Origin: Kutzneria buriramensis
GTDB lineage: Bacteria > Actinomycetota > Actinomycetes > Mycobacteriales > Pseudonocardiaceae
Assembly: GCF_003387475.1 (NCBI RefSeq)
Contig: NZ_QUNO01000011.1
Location: 310,001 to 374,000, forward strand
Direction of reading: 5' to 3'
DNA length: 64,000 bases
Position 1 is the first letter of the stretch; each line of letters begins with the position of its first letter. Shown here piece by piece: positions 25,775 to 32,610 of this stretch. The position numbers and the translations under genes were made by a program. Below the pieces are notes generated by a model. It had not been told where the DNA came from and did no database searches. It saw only the letters and a program-made list of their open reading frames with translations.

Positions 25775-26559
25775 GCCAGCCACAGCACGACGCCGGCTTG
25801 GCGGACGTCATCGCCGGGTTGGACGCCCGCGATCTCGGCATCCAGCGGCGACACGACGACCGCCACCCGGTGAGCAAGCTCGCCGCCGACGACCCGGAAT
25901 CCGTCGCCCGGCAGCTGCGCGATGCCTTCCCGGAAACGGGCTACTGGCCGCTGCTGTTGTTGGAGGACATCACCTTCACGCCGGAACTGCCGGTGGACGC
26001 CGCCGACGGCTGGCGTCCCGAAGACCTGGCGACCGGCCTCGAGGCGGTGGAACTCGCCGCCGGCATCAGCCTCGACGAGGCCCCGCGCTGCGGCTTCTTC
26101 GGCAGCACACCGGCCGCCGAAAGGCTTCCGTTCCAACCATTCCCACCACGTCCCGACGAGGCGGCGACGCTCGGCCGGGGCTGGACCCAGCGCCAGCCGG
26201 CGCTCCTCGTCATGCCGACCCGCACGCCGGCGGACAGTCTGGCGCACATCGGATTCGGCGGCTGGAACGAAAGCCCGGCGACCACCGGCCACGTCCGATT
26301 CCACCGCCACCTCTGGGAAATCTGCGAGGGCATGGTCACCGCCGTGGGCTACAGCCGGATGAACGTGTCGATGCCCGGGCGCCCGCTGGAACCGCTACAA
26401 GCCTTCGAACTGGCCGACCGGATCTTCGACTACTGCAACGACATGGAGACCGTGCTGGCCGACTTCCTGTACGCCGACCCCGACGAGGAGGACTTCGTCG
26501 CCCTGCTCGCCGGCACGTTCACCGCCGGCCTGCCGACGCTGCCGCTGTGGTGGGACTGA
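25756..26559 (+). CDS. DUF4253 domain-containing protein
   Basis: A 267-residue protein whose C-terminal half fits DUF4253: QPALLVMPTRTPADSLAHIG, FGGWNE, RFHRHLWEICEGM, AVGYSRMNVSMPGRPLEP, then FDYCNDMETVLADFL and an ending in LPLWWD. The N-terminal third (ETGYWPLLLLEDI) is also typical. The family is widespread in Streptomyces and relatives and has no known function. It overlaps the GNAT gene and ends 3 bp from the convergent PaiB gene. Confidence 0.75.
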   Translation: MDAAELSQPQHDAGLADVIAGLDARDLGIQRRHDDRHPVSKLAADDPESVARQLRDAFPETGYWPLLLLEDITFTPELPVDAADGWRPEDLATGLEAVELAAGISLDEAPRCGFFGSTPAAERLPFQPFPPRPDEAATLGRGWTQRQPALLVMPTRTPADSLAHIGFGGWNESPATTGHVRFHRHLWEICEGMVTAVGYSRMNVSMPGRPLEPLQAFELADRIFDYCNDMETVLADFLYADPDEEDFVALLAGTFTAGLPTLPLWWD

Positions 26560-26562
26560 CCG

Positions 26563-27159
26563 TCACGGCCGGTGCCGCTCCACCTCCGCCGCCATCTCCT
26601 CGTCGCCGCGCTCCCGCAGTCCGCCGATCACCCCGTCGATGTCCGCCGCCGGTCGGTTCTGGCTGAGCTTGACCTTCGCCTCCACCCGGCTGATCGCCAC
26701 CTCCACACCGACGATCGCCCGCAGCTGACCGGCGACGAACGCCGGCGGGGCATCGTCCACGGACCACGTCGAGTCGTGCCGAGAAGTGAGCCGCCGCACC
26801 ACATCCTCAACCCATACCGGATCGTCGTGCACGGTCAAGGTCCCGTACACGTGGGCGGTGACGTAGTTCCAGGTCGGCACGACACGGCCGTGTTCGGCCT
26901 TGCTGGCGTACCAACTCGGCGAGACGTAGGCGTCGGGCCCGCGCACGATCACCAGTGCCTCGCCGGAGGAACGCCGCCACTGGTCGTTGTTACGGGCGAC
27001 GTGCCCGAGCAGGGCATGATGGTCGGCCTCGTAGACGAACGGCAGCAGGGTGGCGACGAGACCGTCGGCGGTGGCGGTGACGAGGTCGGCGGCGCCGTGG
27101 TTGGCGAGCAGCGCGCGAACGTCCTCGTCGGTGGCAGCGAAGTGCGCGGGCACGTACAT
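26563..27159 (-). CDS. FMN-binding PaiB-family protein
   Basis: A 198-residue protein from ATG 27159 (MYVPAHFAATDEDVRALLA). Family features are ADLVTATADGLVATLLPFVY, GHVARNNDQWR, SPSWYASKAEHGRVVPTWNY and VHVYGTL-type strands, with KVKLSQNRPAADIDGVI at the end. PaiB proteins adopt the flavin-reductase split-barrel. In Bacillus PaiB is a transcriptional repressor, but most homologues are uncharacterised. The start shares its A with the ATL stop codon, showing coupling. Confidence 0.88.
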   Translation of the reverse strand: MYVPAHFAATDEDVRALLANHGAADLVTATADGLVATLLPFVYEADHHALLGHVARNNDQWRRSSGEALVIVRGPDAYVSPSWYASKAEHGRVVPTWNYVTAHVYGTLTVHDDPVWVEDVVRRLTSRHDSTWSVDDAPPAFVAGQLRAIVGVEVAISRVEAKVKLSQNRPAADIDGVIGGLRERGDEEMAAEVERHRP

Positions 27160-27500
27160 CAGAACAGTCCCAACTGCGGTTGCTCGGGCTGCTCCGGCAC
27201 AGCCTCCTCCCAACGGTACTTCCGCAGGTCAACCTTGCCGTCCACGGACGGAACGCCCTCGGCTTCGAGCAGGCTGAGCTGCTCGTCGGCCAGGTGCGGC
27301 GCGCACGTCCCGTTGGCCCGCAGCACCCGCTGCCACGGCAGGTCGTGCCCGTTCTGCAACACCCGCCCGACCAGCCGCGCCGACGGCGCCCGCGAGATGT
27401 CGGCGACGTCGCCGTAGGTGGCGACGCGTCCGGCGGGAATCCGGGCGATCACGGCCCGCACCTGCTCGACGATCACCGGGTCGAGGATCTCGGCATCCAT
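27159..27500 (-). CDS. Alkyltransferase-like protein (ATL), MGMT family, Rv3204-type
   Basis: A 113-residue DNA-binding domain of the O6-methylguanine methyltransferase fold: VRAVIARIPAGRVATYGDVA, RLVGRVLQNGHDLPWQRVL. The active-site PCHR of true MGMT is PWQR here, with Trp in place of the acceptor Cys. It therefore cannot accept alkyl groups and is an ATL. ATLs flag O6-alkylguanine for nucleotide excision repair. The usual PWHR is further altered to PWQR. It lies between lipV and TIGR02569 in the Mtb-like order. Confidence 0.88.
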   Translation of the reverse strand: MDAEILDPVIVEQVRAVIARIPAGRVATYGDVADISRAPSARLVGRVLQNGHDLPWQRVLRANGTCAPHLADEQLSLLEAEGVPSVDGKVDLRKYRWEEAVPEQPEQPQLGLF

Positions 27501-27503
27501 CGG

Positions 27504-28265
27504 TCAAGCCTCGCAGAGGAACTCGCGCACCAGCGCACCGACTTCCACCGGCAGCATCAGGTACAGCGCGTGCCCGCTGTCCACCTCGTGCACGGTCAGG
27601 TCGTCGCCCAGCCGGTCACGCAGCGCCGCGACGAGTTCCGGTGACACGAAGTCCGCCTTCGTGGCGGGAAGCAGGAGTGTCCGCATACCTGGTGGCGGCA
27701 GCACCGGCCGCCGTGCCATCTCGCTCCACGCGGCCACCGCCATCACGGTCGAGTACCGCCGACGCCACTGACCATCCGGTTGCTGCACGAAGTTGGCGGG
27801 CACCTCCACCTCGACCGCCTCCGGCCGCCAGACGTCGGCGAAGGTGGCCCGTGCGGCGTCGAGGTCGGGCCACGTCTCCGGCTCCAGTTCCTCGAGCGCG
27901 ACCTCCTCGCACGTCACCGGCGACAGCCCGGTCGACGGGTCCAGCAGGGCGAGCCGCGAGATGCGTTCCGGCGCCATCGCGGTCACGTGCATCGCGGTCG
28001 CCCCGCCGAACGAGTGCCCGACCAGCGGCACCCGGTCGAGCTCCAGGGCGTCCAGCAGGTCGACCACGTCGGCGGCGTGCTGTTCCAACGTCCACGGCGG
28101 CAGCCGGGTCGAGTCGCCGTGACCACGCAGATCCGGCGCCACCACACGGAAACCCGGCAGCTGCTCGGCGAACCGCCGCCACCGGCCGCCGTGCCCGGAC
28201 AGTCCGTGCAGAAACACGACGGGCCTGCCGTCGGCAGGCCCGAACTCGTGGACGTGAAGTGTCAT
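27504..28265 (-). CDS. lipV: Alpha/beta hydrolase LipV-type
   Basis: A 253-residue hydrolase from ATG 28265 (MTLHVHEFGPADGRPVVFLH); ATG 28286 is an alternative. Motifs are FLHGLSGHGGRW, APDLRGHGDS, nucleophile elbow GHSFGG, and SGHALYLMLP with the catalytic histidine. The position next to the ATL gene and upstream of adnA matches M. tuberculosis Rv3203 (LipV), reported as a lipase/esterase. The stop is 3 bp from the ATL start, so the genes lipV, ATL and paiB form one operon. Confidence 0.8.
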   Translation of the reverse strand: MTLHVHEFGPADGRPVVFLHGLSGHGGRWRRFAEQLPGFRVVAPDLRGHGDSTRLPPWTLEQHAADVVDLLDALELDRVPLVGHSFGGATAMHVTAMAPERISRLALLDPSTGLSPVTCEEVALEELEPETWPDLDAARATFADVWRPEAVEVEVPANFVQQPDGQWRRRYSTVMAVAAWSEMARRPVLPPPGMRTLLLPATKADFVSPELVAALRDRLGDDLTVHEVDSGHALYLMLPVEVGALVREFLCEA

Positions 28266-28359
28266 GCGCGGATTATGCGCTGTCATCCCACCGATGCAGG
28301 AGGGATGCGGGGCCACCGCCGATCCGCCGCCAGCTCGACGGGGGCCCCGCAAATCGTGG

Positions 28360-29331
28360 TCAGCCGGTGAACTTCCCGATCACCTTGCTGAAATCGTTCG
28401 CACCCTGGGAGACACCGCTGCAGGTGTCGCCGTCGGTGCCGGAACCGCAGGCGCGGTCCCGATTGGCCGACCAGTAGGTCAGCCGGGCCAGGTGGTTGCC
28501 CTGGGCGTAGGACAGGATGCTGTTGAAGTTGGCCAGCGTCACGGTCTCGCCCGCGTTGTCGGTCTTCCCGTTCATGGACGAGATGCCCATGTGCGCGTAT
28601 GCCTGCGCGTCGGTCCAGCCGAAGGCGCTCTTGAGCTGTCCCTTCAGCCCTTCGGCCGCGGACTTGGTGTGCGCCCACATGTCGCCGCCGCTGCTGAAGT
28701 CGAACGGCATGATCGACCAGACGTCCACGCCGGCGCCCAGCGCCTTGCCCTGCTGGATCAGCCGCTGGCCGTCCGCGTCGGGACCGGACGTCGTGGTGCC
28801 CATGGTGACCACGACCTTGAGCCCGGGGTTGTTCTGCTTCACGGTCTTCAGCGCGCCGAGCACCCGGTCCTGCACCGAGTGGGTGCTCATCTCCGTGGCC
28901 TCGATGTCGATGTCGATCGCCTTGAGCGAGTACTGCGTGATCACCTTCTGGTAGGCCGCGGCCAGCGCGGACACGCTCGAGCAGTGCTCACCCAGCTTCG
29001 CCCCGCCCCAGCCGCCGAACGACACGATCACGTCGCCGCCGGCCTTGCGCACCGCGTTGATCGTGTTCGACGCGGCGGTGGCGCCGCCGTCGAAGGTCGG
29101 TGTGCAGCCCCCGTTGGACAGCACGAAGGCGATGGTGAACGCCTTGAGCCCGGTCGCCGACATCGTCGAGGCGACGTTCGGCTGCCAGCCGGCGCCCAGA
29201 TAGATGTAGGGCGATGCCGTCACCGGGTTGACGGCGGCCGGGGCCGCGTCCGCGACCGTGCCGGCCAGCGCCCCGGTGCCCACGAGGCCGGCGGTGAGCA
29301 GGGCCGCCAGGCCGCGTCGGGTCAGCTTCAT
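28360..29331 (-). CDS. Secreted GH18 chitinase-like glycosidase, paralogue 1
   Basis: A 323-residue protein with a GGAGG ribosome-binding site. A signal peptide (KLTRRGLAALLTAGLVGTG, cleavage near ADA-AP, ~30) is followed by a single GH18 barrel. The catalytic DxxDxDxE strand reads AIDIDIEAT, with Glu144 as the acid. SFGGWGG is the preceding strand and VWSIMPFDFSSGG the later one. No chitin-binding domain is present. GH18 enzymes hydrolyse chitin or other beta-1,4-GlcNAc polymers. A DasR-type operator lies 52 bp upstream. Confidence 0.88.
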   Translation of the reverse strand: MKLTRRGLAALLTAGLVGTGALAGTVADAAPAAVNPVTASPYIYLGAGWQPNVASTMSATGLKAFTIAFVLSNGGCTPTFDGGATAASNTINAVRKAGGDVIVSFGGWGGAKLGEHCSSVSALAAAYQKVITQYSLKAIDIDIEATEMSTHSVQDRVLGALKTVKQNNPGLKVVVTMGTTTSGPDADGQRLIQQGKALGAGVDVWSIMPFDFSSGGDMWAHTKSAAEGLKGQLKSAFGWTDAQAYAHMGISSMNGKTDNAGETVTLANFNSILSYAQGNHLARLTYWSANRDRACGSGTDGDTCSGVSQGANDFSKVIGKFTG

Positions 29332-29382
29332 CGACGTCCTCCGCAGGGTGAGTCAGGTCACAGGCGGTGAAGCGCTTTCCAC

Positions 29383-29398
29383 ACTGGACTAGACCAGT
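29383..29398. promoter_or_regulatory. DasR-type operator (dre) upstream of GH18 paralogue 1
   Basis: ACTGGACTAGACCAGT differs from the consensus DasR site ACTGGTCTAGACCAGT at one position. DasR is the GlcNAc-responsive GntR repressor of chitinase genes in streptomycetes. The site is in the gap between the divergent paralogues 1 and 2. Confidence 0.75.
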
Positions 29399-29504
29399 TG
29401 AAACCGTCAAGAAGGTAGACGATCGGGATCGGTTCAGAAGGGATTTCTGCGCCGAACGGCGGTGCGGTCGTTCGGCCGAACCGTCGATGGCGGTGCGAGC
29501 CCAA

Positions 29505-29520
29505 TCTGGTCTATACCAAT
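29505..29520. promoter_or_regulatory. DasR-type operator (dre) upstream of GH18 paralogue 2
   Basis: TCTGGTCTATACCAAT keeps the TGGT-N4-ACCA core of the DasR site. It lies 55 bp upstream of ATG 29576. Confidence 0.65.
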
Positions 29521-29575
29521 TGAGAACGCTCCACCGACCGCCGCGTGGTCCCTGCCCCGCTCCTGGAGGTCTGTC

Positions 29576-30571
29576 ATGCGCTTGCGCTCCCTGACCGTCG
29601 CCGCGATCGCCCTGCTGGGCGCGTTCACGGCGCCGATCGCCGCCACGGCCGCCGCGGCCCCGCAGTCCGCGGCCACCCCGCAGGCGGCCGGCTCGCCGAT
29701 CCCCGTCGCGCCGTACGTCGACATGGGCGAGTGGCCGACGCCCGTGCTGTCCACCATGGCGAAAGCCGGCAACCTCAAGGGGTTCACGCTGGGCTTCGTC
29801 ACCTCGGCCGGCTGCAAGGCCAGCTGGTTCAACGCCTACGACCCGCGAGCCGCCTGGCAGAGCAGCGAAATCGCCAAGATCCGGGCCGCCGGCGGTGACG
29901 TGAAGGTGTCCTTCGGCGGCGCCAGCGGCATCGAGCTGGCCCAGGCGTGCAGCAGCGTCAGCTCGCTGGCCGCCGAGTACAACGCCGTGATCAAGGCCTA
30001 CGGCCTGAAGTACGTCGACTTCGACATCGAGGGCGCGGCCGTCGCCGACCCGACCTCCATCACCCGCCGGTCCCAGGCACTGGCCCAGGTGCAGTCGGCA
30101 AACCCCGGCATCAAGATCTCGCTGACGCTGCCGGTGCTGCCGTCGGGGCTGGACACCAACGGGCTGGGCGTGGTCAAGGCGGCCAAGAGCGCCGGCGTCA
30201 ACCTCGACATGGTCAACATCATGGCGATGGACTACTACATGGGCTCGGCCAACCAGGGCGACCGGGCGGTGTCCGCCGCGAAGGCGACGCAGGCTCAGCT
30301 CAAGTCGCTGTACGGCCTGTCCGACGCGGCGGCGTGGAAGAAGGTCGGCGTCACGCCGATGCTGGGCGTGAACGACTCGCAGAACGAGATCTTCTACACC
30401 GCCGACGCCACCAAGGTCGTCAACTTCGCCAAGTCGGTGCACCTGGGCATGCTCGCGTTCTGGGAGGTCGGCCGGGACGCCAACGCCTGCACCGGCGCGC
30501 TCTACCGCTGCACCAACGTGCCGCAGTCGCCGTACGCGTTCTCCAAGATCTTCGCCGGGTACACCGGCTGA
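29576..30571 (+). CDS. Secreted GH18 chitinase-like glycosidase, paralogue 2
   Basis: A 331-residue protein with a GGAGG ribosome-binding site. The signal peptide (MRLRSLTVAAIALLGAFTAP) is followed by an Ala/Pro linker. The GH18 barrel has VSFGGASGIE and the catalytic YVDFDIEGAA, with Glu152. The region AYVDMGEW...GFVTSAGCKASWFNAY and the C-terminal RDANACTGALYRCTNVPQS are shared with paralogue 3. Cysteine pairs suggest two disulphides. No substrate-binding module is attached. It is divergent from paralogue 1, with two DasR-type sites between. Confidence 0.88.
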   Translation: MRLRSLTVAAIALLGAFTAPIAATAAAAPQSAATPQAAGSPIPVAPYVDMGEWPTPVLSTMAKAGNLKGFTLGFVTSAGCKASWFNAYDPRAAWQSSEIAKIRAAGGDVKVSFGGASGIELAQACSSVSSLAAEYNAVIKAYGLKYVDFDIEGAAVADPTSITRRSQALAQVQSANPGIKISLTLPVLPSGLDTNGLGVVKAAKSAGVNLDMVNIMAMDYYMGSANQGDRAVSAAKATQAQLKSLYGLSDAAAWKKVGVTPMLGVNDSQNEIFYTADATKVVNFAKSVHLGMLAFWEVGRDANACTGALYRCTNVPQSPYAFSKIFAGYTG

Positions 30572-30575
30572 GCGA

Positions 30576-30611
30576 GCGGGCCTCGCCCTCACCCTGAGGG
30601 GCGAGACCCGC
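30576..30611 (+). terminator. Terminator after GH18 paralogue 2
   Basis: GCGGG-c-CTCGCC(C)TCA pairs with TGAGGGGCGAG-a-CCCGC, with one internal mismatch and one bulge, directly after the stop codon. Confidence 0.6.
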
Positions 30612-30617
30612 GGTGAA

Positions 30618-30655
30618 CCGGGTCGGAAATTGGTGCGTACCAATTCTCGACCCGG
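30618..30655. promoter_or_regulatory. DasR-like operator inside a 38-bp inverted repeat upstream of GH18 paralogue 3
   Basis: The core AATTGGT-GCGT-ACCAATT (30628-30645) keeps TGGT-N4-ACCA. It is extended by CCGGGTCG (30618-30625) and CGACCCGG (30648-30655), so 15 of 17 arm positions pair. It ends 26 bp upstream of ATG 30682. Confidence 0.6.
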
Positions 30656-30681
30656 ATTCACTGCTCTTGGAGGAGTCCCCG

Positions 30682-31710
30682 ATGACCGTTCCCCCTGCCC
30701 GCCGCAAGGCGCTGATGGTCGGCGGAGTGATGGCGGCGGCCGTCGTGGTCGGCATGGGCGCGGTGCTCAACGCCGGCTCGCACGACGCGAACGCCGCAGC
30801 GAGCAACAACGCGGCCCGGCCGGCGGCGGCGACGAACATCACCGTCGCGCCCTACGTGGACATGGGCCTGTCCGCGGACAAGCTGTCCCAGTTCGCCAGT
30901 GCCAGCGGCATCAAGTCGTTCAGCCTCGCGTTCGTCACCTCCGCCGGCTGCAAGGCGAGCTGGTTCAACGCGCACAACATCTCCGACGGCTTCGGCCTCG
31001 ACCAGGTCAACAAGATCCGGGCGGCCGGCGGCGACGTGAAGGTCTCCTTCGGCGGCGCCACCGGCATCGAGCTGGCCCAGGCCTGCGCCGACGTCAACCA
31101 GCTGGCCGCCCAGTACAGCTCGGTCGTCAAGGAGTACAAGCTCACCCACATCGACATGGACGTGGAGGGCGCGGCGGTCGCCGACAAGGCCTCCATCGAC
31201 CGCCGGTCCCAGGCGCTCGCGTTGGTGCAGAAGCAGAATCCGGGCGTGAAGGTGTCGCTGACGCTGCCGGTGCTGCCCACCGGCCTGACCGCCGACGGCC
31301 TCAACGTCGTCAAGTCGGCCAAGGCCGCCGGCGTCGGCATGGACGTCGTCAACATCATGGCGATGGACTTCGGCACCGCCGAGCAGGACATGGGCGCGCG
31401 GGTGATCCAGGCCGCGCAGAGCACCGAGAAGCAGCTCAAGACGATCTTCACCGGGCTGTCCGACGCGCAGGCGTTCAAGATGCTCGGCGTCACGCCCATG
31501 CTCGGCGTCAACGACACCCAGACCGAGGTGTTCAGCCTGGCCAATGCCAAGGCGGTCGTGAACTTCGCCAACGCCCAGCACGTCGGCTACCTCGGTTACT
31601 GGGAACAGAGCCGGGACGCCAACGCCTGCACCGGCGCGCTGTTCCAGTGCACCAACGTGCCGCAGAAGGCGTTCGACTTCGCCAAGGTCTTCGCCGGCTT
31701 CAAGGGTTGA
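30682..31710 (+). CDS. Secreted GH18 chitinase-like glycosidase, paralogue 3
   Basis: A 342-residue protein with a GGAGGAG ribosome-binding site. An N-terminal hydrophobic segment (ALMVGGVMAAAVVVGMGAVL) acts as signal peptide or anchor. The GH18 catalytic strand is HIDMDVEGAA, with Glu162. Long blocks (RAAGGDVKVSFGGA, GIELAQAC, LPVLPTGL, MLGVNDTQ, RDANACTGAL) are shared with paralogue 2, showing a tandem duplication. Its own DasR-like operator lies upstream, so the three enzymes probably form one GlcNAc-controlled regulon. Confidence 0.88.
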   Translation: MTVPPARRKALMVGGVMAAAVVVGMGAVLNAGSHDANAAASNNAARPAAATNITVAPYVDMGLSADKLSQFASASGIKSFSLAFVTSAGCKASWFNAHNISDGFGLDQVNKIRAAGGDVKVSFGGATGIELAQACADVNQLAAQYSSVVKEYKLTHIDMDVEGAAVADKASIDRRSQALALVQKQNPGVKVSLTLPVLPTGLTADGLNVVKSAKAAGVGMDVVNIMAMDFGTAEQDMGARVIQAAQSTEKQLKTIFTGLSDAQAFKMLGVTPMLGVNDTQTEVFSLANAKAVVNFANAQHVGYLGYWEQSRDANACTGALFQCTNVPQKAFDFAKVFAGFKG

Positions 31711-31723
31711 TTCCTGTGCGGGG

Positions 31724-32497
31724 CTAGTCGTCGTACGGGTCGTCGGCGACCGAGCCGTACGACGACTCGTCGGAGTCGTCCGGGTCGATCAGCGCGAACC
31801 GGGTGCCGAGCGGGTCGGCCAGCACGGCGACCCTCCCGAGCGCCGACCGGTACGGCTTGAACCGCAGCCGTGCGCCGAGCCGCCGGGCCAGGTGCACGGT
31901 GGCGTCGAAGCCGACGTCCGGGTCGACGGCGAAGTGCGCGATCCACCGCGCCGGCACGTCCTCCGGGGTGCCCAGCGCCATGCGTACGCGGGCGAGGACC
32001 GAGTCCTCGCCCGCGTACCACACCATGTGGTCGAAGCGGCGGCCGTCGCCGAACTGCTTCTGGCCGTAGCCGAAGACCGCGCCGAAGAACCGGTCCGCGA
32101 GCGTCGCCCGCCACGTGACGAGTTCGGCCCACACCAGCGATCCCGGCACGCCGGCGGTGAAGTGGACGTGCTCGGACCGGCACAGTCCGACCGCCGTGCC
32201 GGTCGGGTCGAGCAGGATCGCGGTGTCGCCGCTGCGTTCGGCGAGCCGGCCGCCGTACCGGCCGGCCAGTCGCGCGGTCGCATCGATGTCGGGCGTCGCC
32301 AGGTACGGGGTCCAGCCCAGCCCCGGCTCGTCGGCGCGGCGCAGGCCGGCGACCGGCTCGCCGAACAGCGTGGCGGTGTCGTCGTCGAACTCCCAGCCGA
32401 ACAGGCAGCCGTAGAAGCGCGCGGTGGCGTCGGCATCGGGTGTGGCGATCTCGAGCCAGCACGGGCTGCCGAGCGCCGGCTTCGTGATGACGGACAT
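31724..32497 (-). CDS. VOC superfamily protein with two glyoxalase-like domains
   Basis: A 257-residue protein with an excellent GGAGG ribosome-binding site. Two tandem VOC modules are visible. The first (~8-115) has PCWLEIATPDADATARFYGC, FGWEF and LDPTGTAVGLCR. The second (~122-245) has LVWAELVTWRATLADRFFGA and a DPLGTRFALIDP end. Tandem-VOC proteins of this size are common in actinobacteria near resistance or stress genes and rarely characterised. The acidic C-terminus (DDSDESS...DDPYDD) is encoded by an inverted repeat. Confidence 0.85.
   Translation of the reverse strand: MSVITKPALGSPCWLEIATPDADATARFYGCLFGWEFDDDTATLFGEPVAGLRRADEPGLGWTPYLATPDIDATARLAGRYGGRLAERSGDTAILLDPTGTAVGLCRSEHVHFTAGVPGSLVWAELVTWRATLADRFFGAVFGYGQKQFGDGRRFDHMVWYAGEDSVLARVRMALGTPEDVPARWIAHFAVDPDVGFDATVHLARRLGARLRFKPYRSALGRVAVLADPLGTRFALIDPDDSDESSYGSVADDPYDD
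31727..31766. terminator. Inverted repeat in the VOC 3' coding end, possible terminator
   Basis: GTCGTCGTACGG (31727-31738) and CCGTACGACGAC (31755-31766) are perfect 12-bp arms with a 16-base loop. They lie inside the last codons of the VOC gene and 17 bp after the stop of the convergent GH18 gene, where they could terminate the latter. Confidence 0.45.
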
Positions 32498-32610
32498 GGG
32501 TCGCCTCCTCAGGTGTCGAAGAAGGTGCCTGGACTTGAGTATGTCATTACTTTCTCTTTACCTACAACCTCGGCGTCGGAACTGTCAGACCCTCGTGCTT
32601 CTATCGACCC

